A program made the translations under genes and the position numbers. 64,000 bases of DNA from Sphingobium terrigena (GTDB lineage: Bacteria > Pseudomonadota > Alphaproteobacteria > Sphingomonadales > Sphingomonadaceae). The notes under the pieces are model-generated. The model did not search any database. It had not been told where the DNA came from and worked only from the letters and a program-made list of their open reading frames with translations. Of this stretch, positions 18,344 through 25,325 are shown in pieces. Location: positions 21,140-85,139 of the forward strand of contig NZ_QVRA01000018.1 of NCBI RefSeq assembly GCF_003591655.1, in the 5' to 3' direction. Each line of letters begins with the position of its first letter. Position 1 is the stretch's first letter.

Positions 18344-19205
18344 CGCGCACCTCCTCTTTGCCGCCAAGGCGGACATATTCCTCAAGCAATCCGGAGAGGC
18401 TCGCGTCTCCGAACACGATGCGAGCGATCGGCGGACTGGCGGCGTCGCGCTCGCAATAGGGCTGGGTGGGATCGCCCGGGATCATCGCCAGCGCCGGCAC
18501 CCGGGTGATGCCCGCCAAGCGAAAGACGATCGGATCGACGATCAGCTGGACATTCCGCATCACGCACGCAGGGCCCGAGCAGCCGGGATCGATCCGCAGG
18601 ATCTCGGCGGACAGTTTCGCCATGGGCCCAACGCGGGTAAGACCGCCCGGCATACCCCGGAACGCCAGCACGCCGCCCACGCGCTCAAGCTGCGCGGCAT
18701 AGGTTCGAAGCGTGGCGATCGGCATCGACGACGATGCGAACAGGACCGGCACCCACCCTTTGATAGTATTCGGCGCGGTAGCGCCCGCGACGGCGGCCAT
18801 GTCGGGCGCGCTCAGGCCCAGGGCCTGGCCAAGCTTTGCGGCCATGGCCTCGCGCTCGGCATCGAGCCCAGCCTGTCCCGCGGCGTATGCTGCGCGAGCG
18901 CGTGCATCCATCGCAGGCGAGTGGGCACGTCGGCGCACGGCATCGAAAGCCCGCCGACGAAGTTCGGCCGAAGGTTGAACCGATGGGCCGGGCTCCGCCG
19001 TCGTCGCGCGGCCCTTCTGCGCGCTGACGGCTTGCTTGAGCCGCTCCATCGCGGCATCGCCTTCGCTGGCTGCCTTGGCGCGCGCGTCGGCCGGCGGTGG
19101 GCTTGGCGGCGATCCGGCCACGGTCTGCGCCTGGGTGGCCGGGATCACCCCCAGCGCCAGGGTCAGGACGAGGCTAATTCTTGCCGATCGTCTGCATATA
19201 CGCAT
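18315..19205 (-). CDS. trbC: TrbC, F-type pilus assembly protein
   Basis: A 296-residue periplasmic protein with a signal peptide (GVIPATQAQ), a charged helical middle part, and the F-type TrbC core: VPVLFASSSMPIATLRTYAAQL, GVLAFRGMPGG, VQLIVDPIVFRLAGITRVPALAM. TrbC works with TraW in pilus assembly; in some plasmids the two are fused. It lies between the TraN genes and the peptidase gene and overlaps both. Confidence 0.88.
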   Translation of the reverse strand: MRICRRSARISLVLTLALGVIPATQAQTVAGSPPSPPPADARAKAASEGDAAMERLKQAVSAQKGRATTAEPGPSVQPSAELRRRAFDAVRRRAHSPAMDARARAAYAAGQAGLDAEREAMAAKLGQALGLSAPDMAAVAGATAPNTIKGWVPVLFASSSMPIATLRTYAAQLERVGGVLAFRGMPGGLTRVGPMAKLSAEILRIDPGCSGPACVMRNVQLIVDPIVFRLAGITRVPALAMIPGDPTQPYCERDAASPPIARIVFGDASLSGLLEEYVRLGGKEEVRDAQNRLGAR

Positions 19206-20397
19206 CGACGCGGTCCTTCATATCTATCTGGATGTCGGATTGAGCCCGGGCCTCGATGTCCAAATAATATTCGGAGAGGTCCATCTTCGAGAAATCTAGG
19301 GCCTGAAATTCTTCAGGCGTGAAGCCCCGGCACATTGGCTTCTTCGGCGTGCCCCAGCCGATCGCGTTGAACGATTTGAGCTGAGGCCGGCCCTGCTCCT
19401 GGATGATCCGGCCAAGCTTGGTGTTGAAGCAGCAATGGCCTTTGGCCTTCTGGATGCAGATGCCGAGGATCTTGGAGGTGCAATAGCTGCCGATCTCATG
19501 GCACATGCCCGAGCCCCGCAGCATGCCGGTCTCCATGTCCTGCTGGTCGCAACCCTGGAGCAGTACATCGATGATGAAACTAATCGCCAGGCTGATCGCG
19601 AGCGAGGTCGGATCGATACCGATGATGCCGTGAAGGCCGGCGGTGGCCGCCTGACTGGCGGTCGCGCCAGCCTTGAAGGCGGTGTAGGCAGCCTTCATGC
19701 CGGTCAGCACGCCCTTGGCGACCGCGATCTTGGTGCTGAGCGAGGTGAGCGACGAGCCCATCCCGTCCTTGACGATCTTGCCCTTGTCCTTGCAGCAATT
19801 CTCGAAGGTATCGAGCAGGCCCGGCGGCCGGCAGCGCAGCGCGCGGCCCGAGAAAATCTCGATATGATCGAGGCAATTCCCCTCTGCGTCGACCTGGCCG
19901 TCATTGGGCACGCCCGGATCGTCGACGACTGGATCGGTGACGACCGGATTGGCGCCCGTGTCGATGCAGGCGTCGGGCGAGCAGGTCGGAGCCCCGCCGC
20001 CCGCGGGCACTTCGCACGCAAATTGGGATCCAAGCGGGCAGGCATAGGTGGCCGGACCCGTCACCGTGCAGGCGACAGCGCGGATCGGGCATTGCCAGCC
20101 GCCGCTCGCCGTCGCCGTGCAACTCGCGGTCTCGCCTTCATCGGCGGCATCGCCATTGCCGTTCAGATCGACCGCGCACATTTCATTGGCGCTGGTGGGC
20201 GCGGGACCGGTAGGCGCGGTAGGGCCCGATGGGTCGGTCGGTTCGACCGGATCGGTGGGCTCGACCGGAATGGCGATCGCCGCGCGCGCTTGCGGCATCG
20301 CGGCGGCGCTCGCCTGCGCATAAGCCGCCGACTGGGCGCTCACGACCGATATGGCCGAGATTAACAGCACGGATCGCGTGAGGAAGAGGCTCTTCAT
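19174..20397 (-). CDS. traN: TraN C-terminal part as a separate exported protein
   Basis: This 407-residue cysteine-rich outer-membrane protein has its own signal peptide (MKSLFLTRSVLL to AAYAQ). A Pro-Thr-rich linker (VEPTDPVEPTDPSGPTAPTG) follows. Then comes the segment that ends classical TraN: FENCCKDKG, GSYCTSKILGICIQKAKGHCC, RIIQEQGRPQL, CRGFTPEEFQALDFSKMDL. The upstream gene carries the remaining TraN-like part, so the mating-pair stabiliser seems split into two polypeptides. It overlaps the upstream gene by ATGA, consistent with equal synthesis. Confidence 0.82.
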   Translation of the reverse strand: MKSLFLTRSVLLISAISVVSAQSAAYAQASAAAMPQARAAIAIPVEPTDPVEPTDPSGPTAPTGPAPTSANEMCAVDLNGNGDAADEGETASCTATASGGWQCPIRAVACTVTGPATYACPLGSQFACEVPAGGGAPTCSPDACIDTGANPVVTDPVVDDPGVPNDGQVDAEGNCLDHIEIFSGRALRCRPPGLLDTFENCCKDKGKIVKDGMGSSLTSLSTKIAVAKGVLTGMKAAYTAFKAGATASQAATAGLHGIIGIDPTSLAISLAISFIIDVLLQGCDQQDMETGMLRGSGMCHEIGSYCTSKILGICIQKAKGHCCFNTKLGRIIQEQGRPQLKSFNAIGWGTPKKPMCRGFTPEEFQALDFSKMDLSEYYLDIEARAQSDIQIDMKDRVDAYMQTIGKN

Positions 20398-22325
20398 GGC
20401 GTGGCACTCGTGCAGGTCATGTCCGCGCCGCCGAGCCGGACCGTCTGCATCATCACGACGGCTTCAGGGAAATCGTCGAGGCAACCGCAGGCCGAGGCGA
20501 TCTGCTCGCCGGGTCCGGTCGGGCAGACATTGTCGGCCGAGCAGACATGATAGAAGGTATCGATCCCTGTCGGATCATTCTGCTGGCTTCCCATCACACC
20601 CGAGGGCGCCGCCGCGGTGTTGACCTTGGGCGCCTGGGTTTTGCAGATCGTCTCGCAGGCGGGCACGCTGCCCCGATCCGGAAGGCTGAAGGGCCGGGTC
20701 GTAGTGGTGACGCTGCCATCCGCCTGGGTTTGCTTGTCAGCGAGCAACGTCTCGGTCGAATGGTCGATGATATAGGCGCCGCGGCTCAGGTCCGGATCGG
20801 GCAACGCCGCGTTGTCCGTCTCGCAGACATAGTTGCGCTTGCGCAGGAAGAAGTCGCGGGTGAGCTGCAACGTGCACCGGTCGGCTCCGAACAGCCAGGT
20901 CTGGGGCAGGGGCCTCAGGCCGGTGGCAACGCCGCCCCGGAAGGTCTCAACGCCGTCGACATCCTCGCTGTCGAGATGGCATTTGCTGTCCGCCGCGTAC
21001 CCTGAACACAGGTCGACGAGCTGCTCCGTGGAACCGCAGCTGTCATCCACCTCGACATGGACATCTGCGAACGCCTCACCACCGCTGCTGACCGCCGCCC
21101 GCAACCAGATCTCGTGGTCTCCCTTGGTCAGATAGGGTTTCAGGTCGAGATTGGGGAAAGCGTAATAGGTCTTCTTCAGCTCGCATTTTCCGGGCGGCAG
21201 ACCGCTGGTTGTCCAGGGCGAGGGTCCCGAATCGACGAGGTTGCCGTCGATCCGCACCTGACCCCAGTCGTCCGCGAACCATTCGACCAGGGATGCTTGC
21301 CGAATGCGCGCGGGGTCGGATACGTGCAGTGTCATGCGGAAATCGAAGAGACTGCAGGACCCTCCGCTCAGGCTGTTGTCCGGTGGGGAGCCCATTAGGA
21401 AATCGGCAACGTTGTTGGCGGTCCGGCTGGTCGCATAACCGCCGGCGGTGCGGGCGATGATGTCATCGAGTTGTGGGTCGATGACATTGACCTGACGCTC
21501 GATCGTGCAGGCCCTGGTCTGCTGCGCTTTTCCCGAACCCGCAGGTGACGCCGCGACCATCTGGAAGATGCTGTTGCCGGCGGCGATCGACGCGGCATCC
21601 CCCTGGATGGCGGCCGGGTTGTTCTTATACGCCGTCTGCGCGACGGTCCCGTCGCTCGCGCAAGCGGTCGACTGGGCACCGACATAGTCAATCACCGGAC
21701 CATTGATCTGTGCCTGCGCCACGCCGATGCGCGGATCGGCGGTAGTGAGCGCGCCCACCATGCCGCCGCCGAGATCGCCCAGCACCGAATTGAGGTTGTT
21801 CCAGACGAGATTGGCGCCGCAGCTATTGTTGACGCAGTAGCAACCGGAAAGCTCGGGCATGTCGACCTGGGTCAGCTTCAAGGACTTGGACGAGTCGACA
21901 TCCCAGCGAAAATACTTGCACTGGTTCCAGGTACCGGGCGCGCAGGAGATGATGCCGTTCGCGCAGATACCGGACACCGGCACGGGCAGGTTGCTCACCG
22001 TGTCGAACGTCCCGTCGAAATCCTTGTCTTGGCTGATCCGGACGATACCAATGTCACCGCTGGCCGAGGGCTGGACCAACACTTCGAGCAGGCTCTGCGT
22101 CTTCTGGCAGGCGATCGTCGGCGTGAACGTCTTGCTGTTGTCGACGGTCGCGATCGGCTGCCCGCTCATCGCCGGCGTGATCGTGGTGTTGAGTAGCGTA
22201 TCGCTGTCACCCGTCTTCGCACGCGACGCCTGCGCGGCCGCGCGGGCGCGATCCTCCATCGTCTGGGCATGCGCCATCGCGGGAAGCGCGCTGACGACGA
22301 GCAGAACCGCGACAGCTCGCCTCAT
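20394..22325 (-). CDS. traN: TraN N-terminal/central part, cysteine-rich exported protein
   Basis: A 643-residue protein with signal peptide (ALPAMAHAQ) and about two dozen cysteines. It carries the TraN-type segments MPELSGCYCVNNSCG, VRIDGNLVDSGPSPW and, at the end, VRLGGADMTC. It would recognise the recipient surface together with the 407-residue product just downstream. The ATG at 22325 begins the signal peptide, with GGAG 10 bases before; the frame is open to 22775 but that stretch is non-coding and structured. Assignment as TraN rests on position between traU and trbC and on these motifs. Confidence 0.75.
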   Translation of the reverse strand: MRRAVAVLLVVSALPAMAHAQTMEDRARAAAQASRAKTGDSDTLLNTTITPAMSGQPIATVDNSKTFTPTIACQKTQSLLEVLVQPSASGDIGIVRISQDKDFDGTFDTVSNLPVPVSGICANGIISCAPGTWNQCKYFRWDVDSSKSLKLTQVDMPELSGCYCVNNSCGANLVWNNLNSVLGDLGGGMVGALTTADPRIGVAQAQINGPVIDYVGAQSTACASDGTVAQTAYKNNPAAIQGDAASIAAGNSIFQMVAASPAGSGKAQQTRACTIERQVNVIDPQLDDIIARTAGGYATSRTANNVADFLMGSPPDNSLSGGSCSLFDFRMTLHVSDPARIRQASLVEWFADDWGQVRIDGNLVDSGPSPWTTSGLPPGKCELKKTYYAFPNLDLKPYLTKGDHEIWLRAAVSSGGEAFADVHVEVDDSCGSTEQLVDLCSGYAADSKCHLDSEDVDGVETFRGGVATGLRPLPQTWLFGADRCTLQLTRDFFLRKRNYVCETDNAALPDPDLSRGAYIIDHSTETLLADKQTQADGSVTTTTRPFSLPDRGSVPACETICKTQAPKVNTAAAPSGVMGSQQNDPTGIDTFYHVCSADNVCPTGPGEQIASACGCLDDFPEAVVMMQTVRLGGADMTCTSATP

Positions 22326-22651
22326 AGCACGCGCTCCGACGGCCCGTCCTGCCGCGATCTTTGACGAAGGCGGAAACGGTGGAGCTGCCTGGGAGTCCGA
22401 AGAACGGGAAAGGCGGGACACCGCCCGGCCTTCAAAAATGGTCAGCGCGGCCGCCGCCAGGACAGAGGCACGGGGGAATGCCATCTGCCGAGCCGGGAGG
22501 GAGCCGGCCGCGCTGACCGGGGTTGGAGCGGCACCGCGGGGGCTGTGCAGCGCCGCTCCCACCTCGCTTTGTCCCGGGAGACCCAACGGGTCCTGGCGGG
22601 CAGACCCGGCCTGACGTCCGGAACTGACGAGGTGTCCGTGAAACGATCCGC
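22326..22651 (-). other. Structured 326-base gap between traU and the TraN genes
   Basis: No gene was found here. In an otherwise overlapping operon this gap holds a perfect 13-bp inverted repeat (22440-22452 and 22506-22518, GGTCAGCGCGGCC arms) and a second perfect 8-bp hairpin (22525-22532 and 22552-22559, GGAGCGGC arms). No T-run follows either, so they look like RNA processing or stability elements, not simple terminators. Confidence 0.6.
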
Positions 22652-23665
22652 TCATGGCACCGACACTCCGGCGCAGCAGATCGTCTTTTCGAAGAGCATG
22701 AATTGGGCATTGTCCTTGCCGGGCGCGTGCTTCGCGCTCGACCACAAGGAACCTGGCCGGCCGATATTGACGCAACTCCCGCCCTTAACCGGCTCCATCA
22801 GCTGGAGCTTGTAGCGGGACTTGGTCCAGATCGGCTGGGCCTTGAACGAGCAGCCGTCAGTCGACGAGATGGTGAGCGCGCCGAGGCGGCCCATCATGAA
22901 GGTACCGCGCGCGGCGAGGCCAGCCCAGGCTTCGACCGAGTCATCGAAATGAATGTCGCCGGCGATCGGATAGGTGGCACCCCAGCTGCCCATGCACCAG
23001 AAGAGCGGGTCGAGAACCTTGCCGGCAGCCGCGGCCGCGCTGTCGGCCATGCAGGCGAGCCCCGCGGCGGGGTTGCCGAACAATATGCCCTCGGGCTGGA
23101 TGATCGCGCCGAGCGTCCCCGACTGCCAGGTCGGCAGCACCTCGGTGATGAGCGCCACGTCGAACCCGTCATCCTGGAAGCAGGGCAGGTCCGTGAACAT
23201 GTCCAGCATCTTCCAGACCGGCGAGATATAATAGTGCATCTGCGCGAACATCTTGCGCGTGTTCGTCCCGTCGGCGATCGACGACTGGCTGCCTTGCAGC
23301 TTGCCGTGGGTCGGCATCAGGTCGACGCCGAGCGCCATCATGCATCCTGGCTCGGTCACCACGTCGACCATGCGATTGGGCGACCAGAAGGAGACCTTCA
23401 CCCCGAACCAGAAGGTCGCACCCTTCCGGCAGGCGCAGATCGGACTCGAGGACGACTGCGCGTCGAGCGCCTTGCCGAGCTTGTCGCCCGTGCCGATCTT
23501 CACGCCGCCGATAGTGATCGGAAAGATGCACGTCCAGCGCACTTTCGTGATCGGGTTGAACACCGTCCCGGTCGGACAAGACGACGCATGCGCTGGCGAA
23601 GCCGGGGACAGCACGAGAAGCAGAAAGGCAGCCGCTATGCTGCGCAACAATGCGAGACGGGTCAT
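22652..23665 (-). CDS. traU: TraU, F-type conjugation protein
   Basis: A 337-residue periplasmic protein with signal peptide (ASPAHAS) and the conserved TraU pattern of paired cysteines: CIFPITIGGVKIG, SPICACRKG, WSPNRMVDVVTEPGCMMALG, HYYISPVWKMLDMFTDLPC, SWGATYPIAGDI. TraU is needed for DNA transfer after pairing. The ATG at 23665 overlaps the traW stop (ATGA). A further upstream open frame to 23866 is antisense-like sequence inside traW. Confidence 0.92.
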   Translation of the reverse strand: MTRLALLRSIAAAFLLLVLSPASPAHASSCPTGTVFNPITKVRWTCIFPITIGGVKIGTGDKLGKALDAQSSSSPICACRKGATFWFGVKVSFWSPNRMVDVVTEPGCMMALGVDLMPTHGKLQGSQSSIADGTNTRKMFAQMHYYISPVWKMLDMFTDLPCFQDDGFDVALITEVLPTWQSGTLGAIIQPEGILFGNPAAGLACMADSAAAAAGKVLDPLFWCMGSWGATYPIAGDIHFDDSVEAWAGLAARGTFMMGRLGALTISSTDGCSFKAQPIWTKSRYKLQLMEPVKGGSCVNIGRPGSLWSSAKHAPGKDNAQFMLFEKTICCAGVSVP

Positions 23666-24339
23666 CGCGGCGCGCTCCCGGTGCGGTTGAGCTTCACCTC
23701 GGTCAGCTCCAGTTTCTGGCCGATCTGCGACACGATGACCGGCGCCACCTCGAGACCGAGACGGTCTTTCACGCGCTGCTCGAGGATGAAGAGCGAGCGG
23801 CCAACCTTCTGGCCGAGCGTGATCGGATCGCTCCCGCCACGCGGGCCGGCGGCAAGCAGGATCCAATCTGATGGCGTGGCGGTGCGCAGCGCCCAGCCAA
23901 GATCCTCGGGGCGGACGACGACCAGGCGTTGCGGCAGCGACACATAGGTCAGCGGGTTGAAGGTGAAGCCCTTCGGATAAAGCAATTTGCCGTCCGGAAG
24001 CTTCACATCGAAATCGAGCGTGTAGAAAGGAACGACGCTCCGCACGCGGTTCGCCTGCGCTACGGCCAGCGGAGCGGCCTTCATCGCCGACCAGCTCGCG
24101 CGCGGGCCGAAACGGCTCGCCATATTGGGGGGCAGCTTCTGTGTGCGACCCTCGATTTCCTCCAGGGCATCGGGTTCCGCGATCGGCCAGGTGCGTCCGA
24201 TCACCGAAGTCTGGGCATGCGCCGCAGCGGTGACAAGCGCGCAGGCGAGCAGAACGATCGTTGTGGCGCCCTGGAACAACACGACACGAATGCGCGCAGG
24301 GGTGGTGAAGCTTGCCGCGCCGCCAATAGCCTCATTCAT
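23662..24339 (-). CDS. traW: TraW, F-type pilus assembly protein
   Basis: A 225-residue exported protein (membrane-spanning signal ending AAAHAQ). The core TraW motifs are GRTWPIAEPDALEEIEGR, FYTLDFDVKLPDGKLLYPKG, FNPLTYVSLPQRLVV and SDWILLAAGP. The start at 24339 has GGAGGG 8 bases upstream. It overlaps the small membrane gene before it and traU after it. It acts with TrbC in the periplasm. Confidence 0.9.
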   Translation of the reverse strand: MNEAIGGAASFTTPARIRVVLFQGATTIVLLACALVTAAAHAQTSVIGRTWPIAEPDALEEIEGRTQKLPPNMASRFGPRASWSAMKAAPLAVAQANRVRSVVPFYTLDFDVKLPDGKLLYPKGFTFNPLTYVSLPQRLVVVRPEDLGWALRTATPSDWILLAAGPRGGSDPITLGQKVGRSLFILEQRVKDRLGLEVAPVIVSQIGQKLELTEVKLNRTGSAPR

Positions 24340-24592
24340 GATGACGACCCTCCGCTCTGCGCCGCCACGGCCGGTTATGGTCTTCGGCGCTGTCGTCCGG
24401 CTCGCCGATGACGGCGCCGACGAGACACAGGATGGCGATGACGACGATCGCGCCGACGACAAACCAGTGCATACCGTCCAGAAGCTGACCGCTGCGCAGC
24501 ACGATCCACGCCTGGATCAGCAACAGCAGCTTGCTGCCGAGCAGCAAACGGATCGAGCCGAGCGACGGCGTCGAGGACAAGATACCCCTCAT
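24332..24592 (-). CDS. Small membrane protein in tra operon
   Basis: An 86-residue protein with two hydrophobic helices (LLLGSKLLLLIQAWIVL and WFVVGAIVVIAILCLVGAVIG) and a charged C-terminus. It is the third of three small membrane genes between traC and traW, where F has trbI, but resemblance to TrbI is not evident. The ATG overlaps the stop of the preceding gene (ATGA). Function unknown; it is tightly coupled in translation to its neighbours. Confidence 0.65.
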   Translation of the reverse strand: MRGILSSTPSLGSIRLLLGSKLLLLIQAWIVLRSGQLLDGMHWFVVGAIVVIAILCLVGAVIGEPDDSAEDHNRPWRRRAEGRHHE

Positions 24593-24987
24593 CGCCGCCA
24601 CCACCGCGCCATCCGGACGACACCCTTGTCGAGGGCCGGCATGAAGAATGACAGCACCAGGCTGGCACCCAAGGTCAGGACCGCCACCGGCATCGCGATA
24701 ATCCAGGCGTCACCGACCGTGTCGGGCCGGATCAGGACGCTCGCGACCAAGCCTGAGATGAAACTCTGCCCGACCAGCATCGCACGTCGCCGCCGCACGA
24801 CGGACGCACGCTCCGCGCCAAGGCTCGCCACATGGGCATCGAGCAGGGCGCGCAGCGCTCTCGCCTCGAGGCTTGTCTCATGCGCCGAGCGCAGCATGAA
24901 ATCGTACAGCGTCTCGCCCGGACGGCGGGGTTCGATCTCGCGCTCGATAAGCTCCGCGGTGCCGTCGGCGAGTGTCACGCGTATCAT
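24589..24987 (-). CDS. Small membrane protein in tra operon
   Basis: A 132-residue protein with a charged N-terminal domain (EREIEPRRPGETLYDFMLRSAHE, then a helical ALRALLDAHVASL) and two C-terminal membrane segments (FISGLVASVLI and IIAMPVAVLTLGASLVLSFFM). The ATG at 24987 has GGAGGGCG before it and overlaps the preceding stop. I do not recognise the family. Its size and topology would allow a TrbI-like or pilus-base role, but this is a guess from position. Confidence 0.65.
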   Translation of the reverse strand: MIRVTLADGTAELIEREIEPRRPGETLYDFMLRSAHETSLEARALRALLDAHVASLGAERASVVRRRRAMLVGQSFISGLVASVLIRPDTVGDAWIIAMPVAVLTLGASLVLSFFMPALDKGVVRMARWWRR

Positions 24988-25325
24988 CGCGCCCTCCACC
25001 GACGAACGGCGGAGATCGCCAGACCGGTAACGCCGGACAGGCCAACCAGCATGACGCCGCTCGCGAAGCAGGCCGCTCCGACGATGAGCGCGCTGCGCAC
25101 CACCATCGCATGGGGCTGGTTGAGGGCGAACCCGGCTGCGAGCACCAGGCTCGTCATCATCGCCGCCTCGATCACCATCAGCCGGAACCGCCAGCGGATC
25201 GCCGCCGCCTCGGCGCGGATCGCGACGCGTGCTTCGATCATCCGTTCGAGCTGAGCATCCTTGCTGCTGTCGAATGACGTCAGATCAAAGACCATCTGGT
25301 TCTGCGGAGGCTTGCGCTTCAGCAT
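24984..25325 (-). CDS. Small membrane protein in tra operon
   Basis: A 113-residue protein with a basic, soluble N-terminus (MLKRKPPQNQMVFDLTSFDSS) and two membrane helices (MVIEAAMMTSLVLAAGFAL and SALIVGAACFASGVMLVGLSG). Its ATG overlaps the traC stop (TGATG). It resembles its downstream neighbour in layout and may be a distant paralogue. Function unknown. Confidence 0.65.
   Translation of the reverse strand: MLKRKPPQNQMVFDLTSFDSSKDAQLERMIEARVAIRAEAAAIRWRFRLMVIEAAMMTSLVLAAGFALNQPHAMVVRSALIVGAACFASGVMLVGLSGVTGLAISAVRRWRAR

Noticed and set aside
22326..22775. 5' extension of the TraN-like frame
   Set aside because: A clear signal peptide begins at 22325; the upstream part is structured non-coding DNA and overlaps traU.
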